Source: Paenibacillus sabuli (lineage in GTDB: Bacteria; Bacillota; Bacilli; Paenibacillales; Paenibacillaceae). From it: DNA of 64,000 nucleotides. The stretch spans positions 1-64,000 of the forward strand of contig NZ_JACXIZ010000006.1 in assembly GCF_014705605.1 (NCBI RefSeq), in the 5' to 3' direction. A program made the position numbers and the translations under genes. The notes under the pieces were generated by a model. That model did not search any database. It saw nothing but the letters and a program-made list of their open reading frames with translations, and was not told where the DNA came from. Shown piece after piece: positions 27,041-36,534 of this stretch. How positions within the stretch are numbered: position 1 is the stretch's first letter; the number at the start of each line of letters is the position of its first letter.

Positions 27041-27380
27041 GGCAGGCACACCCTTTCTTGGACCCGGGTTGGTTGCGCCCTGCCGCGAAATGCATTGACC
27101 GACAACTCGGCCATCCACGCGCGAGGGCGCACCGGTATGTACCAGTATAGCGGATTTGCACGAGGGATGCATGCCGGGCTCCGGGGCGCATGGGGCCACC
27201 CAGGGACGCATGATCCACTGGCTTCGATCGTACATGGGCGCTTGTCCGAACGCGTGAGGATACCTGCTGGGAATCAAGCAGAACTTGACGCTGCTTCCCT
27301 GTGCGGTTACTGGTTACTCTAGCCGTGCTTCGTACGCAATGATGCCAATTGTACTCATCGCCTAACATCGCCTATCTCCT

Positions 27381-27566
27381 GAACTGTAAAAGTGCAGTAC
27401 ATTCAGCGAGATATGTCCATTTGAACGTGGTGAACTGTAAAAATGCAGTTAAATCGGCTTATTATCGCCAAAGTCGGCCGGAAAGCGATTTTTAAACTGC
27501 ACATATGCAGTTCAGCCGCTAAAATAAGCAATCCGGCACCAATTGAAATGTATTTTTGCAGTTCGC
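27381..27566. repeat. Cluster of four short palindromic repeats around CTGnAnnnnTGCAG
   Basis: Four related motifs lie in an AT-rich patch: ACTGTAAAAGTGCAGT (27383-27398), ACTGTAAAAATGCAGTT (27434-27450), AACTGCACATATGCAGTT (27495-27512) and ATGTATTTTTGCAGTTC (27548-27564). The arms CTG(C/T)A and TGCAG are inverted. They occur between the start of the lipoate ligase gene and the end of the SGNH gene. They may be regulatory sites or members of a dispersed intergenic repeat. Confidence 0.6.
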
Positions 27567-27697
27567 CAACCGGCGTCTTGGTGCATCGACCACAACGCGA
27601 TCTACGGCGCGGTCAGCGGGGAAGCGCATATCCGCGGCATCGCGGGCGAGCCCTTCGCGGTACCAGCATGGTGCGATCGAGTTCGTTGGGCGGTTCC

Positions 27698-27736
27698 AAA
27701 AAAACACCCGTCGTGCGGAAGGCCGCACGGCGGGTG
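27698..27736 (-). terminator. Terminator-like hairpin downstream of the SGNH gene
   Basis: A 14-base-pair stem with one G:T pair (27705-27718 / 27723-27736), four-base loop, followed on the minus strand by seven T. It lies about 170 bases after the SGNH gene stop. Confidence 0.75.
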
Positions 27737-27781
27737 GATATGGGATTACGGGCCAAGCCCTGCCTGCATGTGCATCGCAGC

Positions 27782-27866
27782 ATGATGGGCGATGTAGCGA
27801 CTACGGGGCAATGATGGGCGACCTAGCGACTATGGGGCAATGATGGGCAACGTAGCAACTGCGTGC
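27782..27866. repeat. 29-base tandem repeat, three units
   Basis: Units at 27782, 27811 and 27840 begin ATGATGGGC and are 80-90 percent alike, with no spacers. They lie just after the SGNH gene end. Confidence 0.8.
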
Positions 27867-27903
27867 CACGCCGGGTCTGCAGTCCGCTGCGGTCTCAGGC
27901 TAT

Positions 27904-29100
27904 CTATCGCGCCCAGAGCAGCAGGCTGCCCAGCACCGCCGCGTACAGGGCGTGCCCATAGTCGCCTGGGTGATTGATATTGTTGCGCAGCAGGCTCTGA
28001 TGCGACTTGCCTGCCGCGAGCTCCTCCAGCCAGGCCGGCTGGACGTCGGCCACCGGCACGCCGGCGCGGCGGCCGACCGCGCGAATTGCCTCCGCATAGT
28101 CCTCCACGTTCGCACTGGCGTGCTGCCACTGCGGATTGGGCACACATGGCGTGAGCAGCACAATCTCGGCCTCTGAGGCACGGCGAACGCGAGCGATCAG
28201 CTCCTCCAGATTGGCAGCGAATTCCGCCGAAGGCACACTGTTGCCGACGCCGTCCAGACGCGCATTCTGATCGTTCATGCCGTAGCCGATCGTGACCAGC
28301 TCGGGTGCGACCTCTCGCACCAACGCCTCGTCGATGCGCGCCAGCGCGCCCCGCGTGTTCTCCCCGCCGACAGCGCCATTGACGACGCGGATCGCCGTCC
28401 CGGGATGCGCCGCGCGCAGCGCTGCCGCGGTCCGCTCCGGATAGCCCAGCGCCGGCTCGCTCGCCTCCGCTCCCGTGCTGATGCTGTCGCCGAGCACCAG
28501 ATAGGTCAGCCGGCCGCCCGCCTCCAGTCGCGCCTGCAGCCGCATGATAACGGCGTTGGCAGCACCGGCCTGCGTCCCACCGGCTTGCGTCCCCGATCCG
28601 GGCCGGCTCGCATCAGCCGGCTCGTCCATCTCTGCCGGCAGTCCCGCACTCGGCACATCGGCCCCGATCGGCGACGCCTCATCGCCACTTGCTCCGACCG
28701 GCTCTCCTGCGGACAATGACGCCGCCGAAAGGCGCGACTCCGCGTCAGCTCTACTGCCTCGAGCCGTAGCTGCCTCATTCAGCACCTCCGCCTCCCGGCC
28801 TGGCGCACGGACATAGTCGGCGTAGCAGGTGTATCGCGTGTTGGACCCGTCCGCATACTGCATATGGTCGAAGCGCTTGACGCCATAGTGCGGATGCACC
28901 CGCCAATCCGGGATGCGACTGTCCGCCGTGCGCGTGATCGTGGCCGCTCCGTAATCGACGAGATAATCCTGCCCCTCTTCGTATGTCTCCTCCACTCCCG
29001 CAGGCGAATGAAGAACGACCGGCTCACCTTGCGCCGGCCGATGGCGCAGGGGCTGCGGCTCTGTCCCGACAAATACAAACGGCTCCCCCTGTTGCTTCAT
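27904..29100 (-). CDS. SGNH/GDSL-type lipase or esterase
   Basis: A 398-residue protein starting at ATG 29100 (AAGGGAGAG upstream). Residues ~205-398 are an SGNH hydrolase: block I LVLGDSISTGAEAS with the nucleophile Ser, Gly in VNGAVGGENTRGAL, block III GYGMNDQNA and block V NHPGDYGHALYA with the catalytic Asp/His. The N-terminal ~115 residues form a separate domain (FVFVGTEPQPLRHR ... YGVKRFDHM) seen with esterases of this type but not named here. A low-complexity linker with repeated GGTQAG/GSGTQAG joins them. No signal peptide; the substrate is unknown, perhaps acylated sugars. Confidence 0.85.
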   Translation of the reverse strand: MKQQGEPFVFVGTEPQPLRHRPAQGEPVVLHSPAGVEETYEEGQDYLVDYGAATITRTADSRIPDWRVHPHYGVKRFDHMQYADGSNTRYTCYADYVRAPGREAEVLNEAATARGSRADAESRLSAASLSAGEPVGASGDEASPIGADVPSAGLPAEMDEPADASRPGSGTQAGGTQAGAANAVIMRLQARLEAGGRLTYLVLGDSISTGAEASEPALGYPERTAAALRAAHPGTAIRVVNGAVGGENTRGALARIDEALVREVAPELVTIGYGMNDQNARLDGVGNSVPSAEFAANLEELIARVRRASEAEIVLLTPCVPNPQWQHASANVEDYAEAIRAVGRRAGVPVADVQPAWLEELAAGKSHQSLLRNNINHPGDYGHALYAAVLGSLLLWAR

Positions 29101-29177
29101 TATACTCTCTCCCTTATGTAGATGTGATGGCGCAAGAACCGGCCCAACGATTGTCAATAGACTGGTGCGACCTTGTA

Positions 29178-29273
29178 TGTCTGATCGGCATCGTTGCACG
29201 CCCGTTTGCACGTCTGATCGGCATTGCCGCATGCTCGCCTGCATGTCTGACTGGCATTGCCGCACGCCCGTCA
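29178..29273. repeat. 33-base tandem repeat, about three units
   Basis: Units at 29178, 29211 and 29244 begin (T/C)GTCTGA(T/C)(C/T)GGCAT and are imperfectly conserved. They lie between the phosphotransferase stop and the SGNH gene, reaching the phosphotransferase stop codon. Confidence 0.75.
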
Positions 29274-30329
29274 GTCTTCCTCCGCGCGCGCTAGCAGACT
29301 GGCGACATAAGCGTCGAGCCGCCCGCGCACGAGCTGCGGCGTCAGATCGGTCACGCCGAGCGCGGCCCAGCCGCCGTAGACGCCCGGTGCATCCTCCAAC
29401 ACGTCGATGGCCGACAACAAGTCCCAGTACAGCTCGTACCGGAAGTCTGGACCCGCATGCCGAACATACGCCTCCAAAAAAAGATCCGCCGCCGCCACAC
29501 CATGCAGCTGCGCCAGGTCGACCCGGCAATGGCCGACATCCACGCCGACCGGACCGATGCAGGCGTTGACCCAATCGACGACCGCGCAGATGCGCCCGCC
29601 ATGCCAGAGCACGTTCGCCGCGTGATAATCGCAGTGGATGAAGCGCAGCTGCGGCTCCGGCCGAGGGCCCCGCACGCGCGCCAGCGCCGCCTGCCAGCGC
29701 GCCGGCGCAGCGGACCAGCTCAGGTCCGGCTGCCGCGTCAGATCCACATAGGTGAAATAGCGCCAGCGAAACGACCTCGCGTCCGCATCCCCCGCGCCCA
29801 CCCGAGACGGCCGCACGTCCGAGATGCCCGCATCCGGCCGCTCCGACTCCGCATCGTCCGGTTGACAATCGGCCCGGGCGCCGCCGTCCGCGTCGATGCG
29901 GTCCGCATCCGACCGGTGAATCGCCGCCAGCGTGCGGGCCAGCTCGTCCAGCCAGGACGGCAGATCGACCGGCCGCAGCACATTCTCGCCTTCGACCTTG
30001 GTCATCAGCACCGCCGGCATGCCGCAGCCTGCCCCGCTCGTGTCGTACGCAACGGCCCGCGGTGCGCCGACGCCGCAGCGCTGCGCCAGCGCCAGACTGG
30101 CGGCCTCGTGCTCGGCCAGCTCCGGCTCCTCGCGCAGCCACCGGGCATTGTCGAAGCGCCGCAGCACCAGCTCGCACCGCGCCGCGCCGTTCTCCACCGC
30201 CAGCAGATGCACCAGCGAGGAGATCCCGCCCGCCAGTGGCCGGACGCTCGTGATCCGCGTCCCCTCGCCGAGCGCCGCGCACACCCAGCGCTGTGCCCGC
30301 TCCGGCAGCTCCTGTTGCATGCTCGTCAT
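29271..30329 (-). CDS. Aminoglycoside-phosphotransferase-family kinase
   Basis: A 352-residue APH/choline-kinase-type phosphotransferase. The catalytic loop is FIHCDYHAANVLW (Asp and Asn). The metal-binding Asp is in VVDWVNACIGPVGVDVGHCR, and the N lobe has PLAGGISSLVHLL and ELVLRRFDN. An acidic low-complexity insert lies at ~145-185. The family phosphorylates aminoglycosides, homoserine, sugars or other small hydroxyl compounds, so a resistance role must not be assumed. ATG 30329 follows GGAAGGGGCG. Confidence 0.85.
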   Translation of the reverse strand: MTSMQQELPERAQRWVCAALGEGTRITSVRPLAGGISSLVHLLAVENGAARCELVLRRFDNARWLREEPELAEHEAASLALAQRCGVGAPRAVAYDTSGAGCGMPAVLMTKVEGENVLRPVDLPSWLDELARTLAAIHRSDADRIDADGGARADCQPDDAESERPDAGISDVRPSRVGAGDADARSFRWRYFTYVDLTRQPDLSWSAAPARWQAALARVRGPRPEPQLRFIHCDYHAANVLWHGGRICAVVDWVNACIGPVGVDVGHCRVDLAQLHGVAAADLFLEAYVRHAGPDFRYELYWDLLSAIDVLEDAPGVYGGWAALGVTDLTPQLVRGRLDAYVASLLARAEED

Positions 30330-30359
30330 CGCATTCGCCCCTTCCGCATGCCGATCCCG

Positions 30360-31241
30360 TCACTCCGTGCCGACAGCCGGCCTGCGGCGCCGCGCGCGCC
30401 GGATCAGGATGACCAGCACGCCGCCGCCGAGCAGCAGCAGTCCGAGCGCCCCCGTCCCGAGCGGATACAGCAACGGGAAGACGATCGTCGGCCAGCCCAT
30501 CAGCACATTCGACTTGTAACCCAGCGAGATCGGCGAAGCCCACGCCGCATTGATCGCATCGACCAGTTGCGGCGTCTCGTCGCGCGTCTCGTAGGCGATC
30601 AGCGTCTCGTCGACGCCGCCGTTGGGGTGCACGGTCAGCGCGCGCCAGGCCAGGTCTTCCTCCCGGCCGAACTCCGGCCCCGACACCCGCTGCATCAGGA
30701 CGAGCCGCGCCTCCTCGCCGCGAGGCTGCACCCGCAGCATGCCCCAATAGCCGTGATAGCGATTCTCGTCGAGGAAGCCCGGCCGCACCGTGACGAGCGC
30801 GGGATCGGTCCAGTCCCGGCCATTGACGGCGGTGCCCAGCGGCGCCAGGGTCCTGGCCGCCTCGCCCCCTTCGGCCGACTGCTCGATCAGGTCCTCGACC
30901 CGGATCACGTTGCCTGCCCAGCGGTACTCACGCACGTACCGCACCTCGGGCGCGTCGCTCGCCTCGGCCAGCACGGCCGCATAATCCTCCCGCGACTCGA
31001 GCTCGCGCTCCTCGCCGCCGAACAAGAGCAGATTGCGCAGCGTCACACCGTCCGCCTGGACCCCTTGGCCGTCCGCCAGCACCTCCACCGTGCCCACGCC
31101 GCCCGCATTCGCTCGCAGCCGCTCGATCTCATAGCTCTGCTGCACCCGCTGCTGGGTCCAGAGCTCGCCGCCGATCGCGAGCATCACCGGCGCGGAGACC
31201 GCCAGCAGCAGGATTCCGAACAGGATCATCACATACCGCAT
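30360..31241 (-). CDS. Two-TM membrane protein of unknown function
   Basis: A 293-residue protein from ATG 31241 (GGAAGGAGAGAGAGGC upstream). There is a membrane span at residues ~4-24 and another at ~262-285 with a large soluble domain between them, then a basic tail (RRARRRRPAVG). The layout resembles TMEM43-like proteins, but I cannot confirm membership. It is followed 30 bases later by the phosphotransferase gene, with which it is probably co-transcribed. Confidence 0.55.
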   Translation of the reverse strand: MRYVMILFGILLLAVSAPVMLAIGGELWTQQRVQQSYEIERLRANAGGVGTVEVLADGQGVQADGVTLRNLLLFGGEERELESREDYAAVLAEASDAPEVRYVREYRWAGNVIRVEDLIEQSAEGGEAARTLAPLGTAVNGRDWTDPALVTVRPGFLDENRYHGYWGMLRVQPRGEEARLVLMQRVSGPEFGREEDLAWRALTVHPNGGVDETLIAYETRDETPQLVDAINAAWASPISLGYKSNVLMGWPTIVFPLLYPLGTGALGLLLLGGGVLVILIRRARRRRPAVGTE

Positions 31242-31323
31242 GCCTCTCTCTCCTTCCGTTCGTGTGTGCACATCGCTTGTTCGTCGCGTCACTCGTCGCA
31301 TGCAGCTGCAGCGTACAGCCCAT

Positions 31324-31370
<47 letters not shown>

Positions 31371-31434
31371 ATGCACCACGCATCGCGCATCGCGCATCAC
31401 ACTCACACATCTTCAGCCTACGGTCTCCCCATCG

Positions 31435-31496
31435 TCAAGGCGAAACGGCTGTCGCTGTCCTTTGGCAGCGCAGTGCGTTTCGTTCCGAGAAAGTTA
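31435..31496 (+). repeat. Dispersed repeat, family A (single copy)
   Basis: It begins AAGGCGAAACGG and ends TTTCGTTCCGAGAAAG, the same boundaries as the array at 50373-50836 and copies at 54394 and 56234. The inner part is GC-rich and partly self-complementary. Confidence 0.7.
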
Positions 31497-31532
31497 GACA
31501 AGGATATGCGAAATCATATTCTTTCTATACTT

Positions 31533-32399
31533 TCAAGGCAATACGCCGACGATCTCCACAGGCAGCCCGTCCGGATCACGCAGCCGCGGCGCTGTGCCGC
31601 CGCGAGGCGGCAGCCAGATCGCGCGCTGCGGCTGCTCGTCCAGGAGCAGGCCCGCCACCGCCAGCACGGCCGCATCGTACAGGTCGTCCGGCTTGGCGCG
31701 CAGCCGGCCCGCGCCGAGTCCGGCGGATGCCGCTTCCAGCGCGGCCGCTGATTCGGGCAGCGCTTGCAAGAGCAGCCGGCGCCGCGCCGCCAGCCCCTCC
31801 GCGGCGTGCTTGGTCGGCAGCAGCTCGCCGCCGCCGAGCGCCATGAACATCAGCTCCGGATGCGCCTCGCGCACCTGGTCCGCGAGCCCGCAGCCGATCA
31901 CGAAGCGACGCGCCTCGTCGATCCGAGGCAGCAGCGCGTAGCCCGGCGGCGTCAGATTGAGCCCGGTATCCTCGGCATTGCAGGCATTGACCTGGTCATA
32001 GATGACGCGCCGCCTGGCGCGTCCACGCGTATCAGACTCATCCGTATCCGCCCCAGGCGCCTCCTGCTCATGCAGCTGCCGCCAGCGCGCCAGCGCGCGC
32101 CAGCTCGGCGCGTGGAAGCAGCGTCGCCGGCCGACCGGGCCGAGCCGCTCCATCGCCTGCACGTCGCAGGCGCGGCGGCCGCGGCGCTGCAGGCCGAGCG
32201 GCATGTCCAGCAGCACGCGCCGCGCCCGGATCTCCCCGCCTGCCCACCACGTCGTCAGATCATCCGTCAGCTCCCAGCGCAGCCGGACGGGTACCGCGGC
32301 TGCGCCGAGGGCAGCGCCCGGCCGGATAGGTCCGCCGGACGGTGCCTCCAGCCGCGCCGCCACCCAGCCGCCGCGGCAGCCGTCGATCCCGATATACAT
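31533..32399 (-). CDS. DUF429 family protein (predicted RNase H-fold)
   Basis: A 288-residue DUF429 protein: it begins with the family-typical GIDGCRGGWVAA and has LLDMPLGLQRRGRRACD, the RRCFHAPSWRAL segment and EAHPELMFMALGG. DUF429 is predicted to have an RNase H-like fold but its activity is unproven. A short acidic low-complexity insert (EAPGADTDESDTRGRARRR) sits near residue 120. Confidence 0.85.
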   Translation of the reverse strand: MYIGIDGCRGGWVAARLEAPSGGPIRPGAALGAAAVPVRLRWELTDDLTTWWAGGEIRARRVLLDMPLGLQRRGRRACDVQAMERLGPVGRRRCFHAPSWRALARWRQLHEQEAPGADTDESDTRGRARRRVIYDQVNACNAEDTGLNLTPPGYALLPRIDEARRFVIGCGLADQVREAHPELMFMALGGGELLPTKHAAEGLAARRRLLLQALPESAAALEAASAGLGAGRLRAKPDDLYDAAVLAVAGLLLDEQPQRAIWLPPRGGTAPRLRDPDGLPVEIVGVLP

Positions 32400-32630
32400 C
32401 GCGCTTGCCCCCTTCTGGCCTCGCCTGCCTGCACTTGACGCTCTGCCTGCTTACCTCCGGCCTCCCGCATGCGCTGCTTGCGACAATTGACCGAGCCGCC
32501 TTGTGGCGTCCATGCTGGCCGAGCCGCCGTCTCCTGTCGACGCTTGCCCATCCGCCTTCGTGTCTCCGCGACGTCCGCGCTCACTCGCCGGTCAGCGTCA
32601 GCGGCTCCCATCATCCTGCTGCAGGGCGGG

Positions 32631-33854
32631 TCAGCGCGATTCGCCGGCCTGAGCCGCCGCCAGTCCGCCCTCGGACGCGGACGAGCGCGCGAGCGTGCGG
32701 CCGACGAGGAGCTGCACGAGGATCATCAGCACCATGATGCCGATCATGCACCAGACGGCCGGCACGAAGCTCCCGCTCCAATCATGCACCCAGCCGAGCA
32801 GCAGCGGCCCCAGCGAGCCGATCACATAGCCCGCCGACTGGGTCATCGCCGCCCACGAGGCCGCCGCCTCCGGCGTATCCGCCGCGTCGATCGGCAGCAT
32901 CAGATTGAGCGGGAAGACCGTGCCTGCGCCGACGCCGATGAGCAGCGCCGCCAGCCACGGCTGGAAGCCGAGCAGCAGCAGCAGGAAGCCGCTCAGCTCG
33001 ACGCCCGAGGCGGCGAGCAGCCACAGCATGCGGCTCGGCTTGCGCTGCAGCAGCGCGGGCAGCATGATCGCCGCCGGGATCTGAATCAAGACGAAGCCGG
33101 TCAGCGCATAGCCGGCGTAGGCCTTGGTATAGCCCATGCCCTCAATGATCGGCGGCAGCCAGGCCGTCACCGCATAGAATAGCATCGCCATCAGGCCGAA
33201 CGAGATCGTCAACAGCCACGCCTTGCCGCTGCCCCATGGCATCCGCCCGTCCGGCAGGCCCTCCGCCCCGGCCGCCGGCGCGCGCGCCGGCATGCGCCGC
33301 AGCACGAACAGCCACCAGATGGGCACAGCCAGCACAGCCAGCAGCGACCAGCTGCCGAGCGCGATCCGCCAGCTGCCGCCCGCCGCCGCCTGCAGCGGCG
33401 CCGAGAGCGAGGAGGCCAGCGCGGCGCCGATCGTCAGCGCCGTCGTGTAGATTGCAATCATCCAGGAGATCCGGCCCGGGAAGTAGCGCTTGATGAAGCC
33501 CGAGAGCAGCGGACTGACCGAAGCGATCCCCAGTCCCGCGCCGAAGGCGGTCACGATCAGCACGAGCGGCGAATGCGCATAGAAGCGCAGAGCCGTGCCC
33601 GCGCCGATCAGCACGAGCGCCGTGCCGATGACGCGCTCGATCCCCCACCGCCTCGCCATGCCCGCCGCCACCGGGGAGAATAGCCCCATGCACAGCACCG
33701 GGATAGCCGTCAGCAGCCCGGCGAACGAGGCGCTGATCTGGAGCTCCTCGCGCAGCGTCTCCAGCAGCGGTGCAATCGAATTAATGGCCGGCCGCAGGTT
33801 GAGCGCGGCGATGAAGAGCGCCGCCACCAGCAAGCCGCCGGATTTTTTATTCAA
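32631..33854 (-). CDS. MFS transporter, CynX/NimT type
   Basis: A 407-residue major-facilitator permease with 12 predicted spans. LNLRPAINSIAPLL near the N terminus and the LLPALLQRKPSRMLW loop are typical of the CynX/NimT subfamily (cyanate/2-nitroimidazole transporters). The substrate cannot be read from sequence. The gene is monocistronic, and the 230 bases to the next gene on the left hold no clear signal. Confidence 0.88.
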   Translation of the reverse strand: MNKKSGGLLVAALFIAALNLRPAINSIAPLLETLREELQISASFAGLLTAIPVLCMGLFSPVAAGMARRWGIERVIGTALVLIGAGTALRFYAHSPLVLIVTAFGAGLGIASVSPLLSGFIKRYFPGRISWMIAIYTTALTIGAALASSLSAPLQAAAGGSWRIALGSWSLLAVLAVPIWWLFVLRRMPARAPAAGAEGLPDGRMPWGSGKAWLLTISFGLMAMLFYAVTAWLPPIIEGMGYTKAYAGYALTGFVLIQIPAAIMLPALLQRKPSRMLWLLAASGVELSGFLLLLLGFQPWLAALLIGVGAGTVFPLNLMLPIDAADTPEAAASWAAMTQSAGYVIGSLGPLLLGWVHDWSGSFVPAVWCMIGIMVLMILVQLLVGRTLARSSASEGGLAAAQAGESR

Positions 33855-33986
33855 GAGTCATCATTCCAACTTTCCGTCTTTTTTTAACCGTCTTCCTAAC
33901 TATACCACTGCAGGCGCGAATTGTTCATCCCCTTCATGGTTAATGACGTTTAATACGCTAAATAAACGAGTTGAGGATGCCAGCGC

Positions 33987-34027
33987 AAAAACCCCCGGAT
34001 CGCCTCATAAAGAGGTCAACACGGGGG
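33987..34027 (-). terminator. Terminator of the GntR/ABC operon
   Basis: CCCCCG/CGGGGG outer stem and CCTC/GAGG inner stem, followed by five T on the minus strand. It lies about 80 bases after the last small gene of the operon. Confidence 0.75.
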
Positions 34028-34107
34028 CTGACGGAACCGCATTTCGGGCATGACGGCTCTACTTTTTCACCGCGCCTTCCGGAGCAGCAGCAATAGGGCG
34101 CGCGTCC

Positions 34108-34416
34108 CTATGCGAGGAAAGGACCCTTCGTCGCCTGCGCCGCCGTCTCACGTCGAATCGCAAGCGCGCACTTCATGACTGCGCGCTTGGCCAGCGCCTG
34201 CTGCACGCGCGGAGCGACGCCGCCTAGCGTCCGGTGGCGGGCCAGCTCCAGCAGCGCCGTCTTCGCCGCTTCCTCCGCCGCAGTCCCTTCGCCGAGCAGA
34301 TAGACGGCCACGCGATAGGCGTACAGCTCCAGCTCGCGCAAGGCGGCGATCCGGTCCCGAGCGGCGCCGTCCCCGGCTATGGCGTTGGACGGGGCGGCGT
34401 GCTTATGGTCGTACAT
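34108..34416 (-). CDS. Small helical protein of unknown function, sigma-region-like
   Basis: About 102 residues. The start ATG 34416 overlaps the end of the preceding gene by 14 bases, so translation is probably coupled; there is no ribosome binding site of its own. The segment LRELELYAYRVAVYLLGEGTAAEEA resembles region 2 helices of sigma factors, but there is no region 4. It could be a small sigma-like regulator or an unrelated helical protein. Last gene of the operon. Confidence 0.55.
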   Translation of the reverse strand: MYDHKHAAPSNAIAGDGAARDRIAALRELELYAYRVAVYLLGEGTAAEEAAKTALLELARHRTLGGVAPRVQQALAKRAVMKCALAIRRETAAQATKGPFLA

Positions 34417-35686
34417 ACAGGTTGAAGGAATAGAGCCCTGCCAGATGCCCCGCCGCCTCCTCGGCCGGACCGTCGTACTGCACCTCGCCCTTGTACAGCA
34501 GCTCGCCGCTCGTGCTGTCGACGACGATGACGTAGATGCCCTCCCGATCAAAGCTGCCGTCCGCACTCCGATACGGATCACCGCTCACCACTGCATAGAG
34601 ACGATCTCCGTCCAGGCCCGGCGAGTAGAACATCGAATCGCCGAACTGCTCCGCCTGCAGCTCGGTGCGGCTGTGCTCCGTCTGGCCCGTCACATCGTAG
34701 CGATGAAGCACGATCCGTCCATCCGCCTGTTCGAGCCGGGTCAGGACACCATCACGGTAATAGAGACCCTGCCAGGTTCGTTCAGCCTCCGATCGAACCA
34801 GCTCGTCCGGCTCGATCGTGATCGGCACGAGCTCGCCGGTCTCGTAGCGGTAACTATAATACTGGCTCGCCGTCGGGGCCGCCTCCACCGCAATCCGGTT
34901 GCCGGACACGGTGACGCTGGGCGACTCCGGCTCCTCCTCCCGTATCCTGACGTTCAGCAGCGCGTAGTCGTCCGGATGGCTCACCTGATTGTCGCCGACC
35001 GCGCTGATCGAGCTGTTGGCATTCATCCCCGTCGCCTCGTAGACCGGCACAGTGCGCAGCAGCCCCCCGTCCTCGGTCGAGACCACGTAGTCGAGCACGC
35101 CCAAGTGCTGCTCGTCGCTTGCATTGGACCCGCTGTATTGGACCAGCACGTGCAGCTCTTGATCGCGCCGCTGCAGCCCGATTACATTGGCGTAGCCGCG
35201 CAGTCCCTGCATAGCTTCGATGCGGTAGCGCCCGCCCGCAGACTTACCGGTGTCGACCTTGAGCCAATTCAGCTCGAAGTAGGCATCCAGTTGCTCTTTG
35301 GCCACGCGCTCGTAGTCGATGACTGCGTGCAGCACCCATTCTTCATCGGTGTAATAGTCGCCGATCAGCTTGCCGCGCATGAAGCCGCGGTGCGCCTCGA
35401 CCAGCGCTTCGACCTCGGGATATCGATAATTGTAACGGAACAGATCGTCGAACACGGATTGATTCGTGCTATAGTGACTGCCCGCCTCGTCAATGCGTAA
35501 AAACTCGCTCTCCGCCCTGCTGCCGTACACCAGATTCAGCGCAATGGGCTCCGCCAGCTCTGCATCTCCCTCGAGCGTCACGAGCCGAAAGGGGGGCAGC
35601 TCCTCTGCGGCGCGCGCGCCGTAGTACCCCCCGATGCCGCCGAGCGCCACGACGAGCAGCACGATTGTCAACCAGAAGCGTCTCAC
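34403..35686 (-). CDS. Membrane-anchored protein of unknown function in an ABC operon
   Basis: A 427-residue protein starting at GTG 35686, eight bases after AAGGGGG (an ATG at 35707 has no such site). One membrane span at residues ~3-25 anchors a large extracellular domain rich in Tyr and beta-strand patterns (DSTSGELLYKGEVQYDG, GDRLYAVVSGDPYR), which suggests a propeller-like fold. It follows the ABC permease gene and is probably an accessory subunit or sensor of that transporter. Confidence 0.6.
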   Translation of the reverse strand: MRRFWLTIVLLVVALGGIGGYYGARAAEELPPFRLVTLEGDAELAEPIALNLVYGSRAESEFLRIDEAGSHYSTNQSVFDDLFRYNYRYPEVEALVEAHRGFMRGKLIGDYYTDEEWVLHAVIDYERVAKEQLDAYFELNWLKVDTGKSAGGRYRIEAMQGLRGYANVIGLQRRDQELHVLVQYSGSNASDEQHLGVLDYVVSTEDGGLLRTVPVYEATGMNANSSISAVGDNQVSHPDDYALLNVRIREEEPESPSVTVSGNRIAVEAAPTASQYYSYRYETGELVPITIEPDELVRSEAERTWQGLYYRDGVLTRLEQADGRIVLHRYDVTGQTEHSRTELQAEQFGDSMFYSPGLDGDRLYAVVSGDPYRSADGSFDREGIYVIVVDSTSGELLYKGEVQYDGPAEEAAGHLAGLYSFNLYVRP

Positions 35687-35703
35687 TCCGAATTCCCCCT
35701 TCC

Positions 35704-36534
35704 TCATACGGATATGCTGCGCCGCAGCAGCCGCAGTCCGAGCCAGATCGCGCTCGCCAGTACGAGCAGCGCCGCCGTCAATGCGATGGTCACAACTTCG
35801 ATCGGATAGAGCCCCATAGCATTGTGATTGGTGCCCAACAGCGGCAGCGGCACGACGACAAGCAGCGTGCACGCCAACACATACAGGATCGCATAGAGCA
35901 CGCCCCAGCCGCGGTAGCTACGCTCAATGATAATCGCGGTGAAGACGACCAGCACGCCGAGGACGCCGAGTGCATAATAGAGCGCGAAGTCGAGCGGATT
36001 GGCCGGCAGCAGCACCTGTAAAACCTTGTTCTGTCCAATGATGTCGGACAGATAGGAAGGCGCCTGCCACGCCTGCGGCACCATCGCTCTGAATATCCAC
36101 CACTGCAGCGGCAACGATGCGGCCTGCAAGCCGAGCAAGGCGAACACGAATAGCAGCAGCGCCGTCAGCTTGGACCAATACAGGGTCGCCCGCCGCATCG
36201 GCAGCGCGAGCAAACGGTAGATGAAGCTGCTCCTGCCCAGCCAATCGCGGTACCAGATACCCGGCACGTACAGCACCAGCACCAGGATGCTGAGCAGGAT
36301 CGGCAGCGCGTACATGAACTGTGTGTTATACAAGATGAAGGTAAAACTCAGCTTGGAGTGCGAGAATTGTGCGCCAGAATCTACAAAATTGGACTCGCGC
36401 AGCTCGCTCAGCCTCTGATTCGTCGTCAGCCACACCGCGAGCAGCTGCAACACCAGCGTCAGGCCCGCCAGCCCGGCGAGCACGTAGCGGAAGCGATGCA
36501 CCTCCATGCGCACCAGCTTGAGATAATGCATCAC
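35704..36534 (-). CDS. ABC-2 type transporter permease
   Basis: A 276-residue membrane protein with six predicted spans and a large extracellular loop between spans 1 and 2. It starts at GTG/ATG overlapping the stop of the ATPase gene. Together with that ATPase it would form an ABC exporter or envelope-stress transporter, as in YtrA-controlled operons of Bacillus. Confidence 0.85.
   Translation of the reverse strand: MMHYLKLVRMEVHRFRYVLAGLAGLTLVLQLLAVWLTTNQRLSELRESNFVDSGAQFSHSKLSFTFILYNTQFMYALPILLSILVLVLYVPGIWYRDWLGRSSFIYRLLALPMRRATLYWSKLTALLLFVFALLGLQAASLPLQWWIFRAMVPQAWQAPSYLSDIIGQNKVLQVLLPANPLDFALYYALGVLGVLVVFTAIIIERSYRGWGVLYAILYVLACTLLVVVPLPLLGTNHNAMGLYPIEVVTIALTAALLVLASAIWLGLRLLRRSISV

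Noticed and set aside
27041-27277. N-terminal extension of the lipoate ligase
   Set aside because: The extra 79 residues have no similarity and no ribosome binding site; ATG 27040 has one and matches the family start.
27782-27866. CRISPR-like repeat
   Set aside because: 29-base units lie head to tail without spacers, there are only three, and no cas genes occur.
29101-30747. Fusion of an SGNH hydrolase to a ~550-residue N-terminal region
   Set aside because: The open frame continues upstream opposite/over the phosphotransferase and membrane-protein genes in another frame; it is Ala/Arg/Gly-rich. The real start is ATG 29100.
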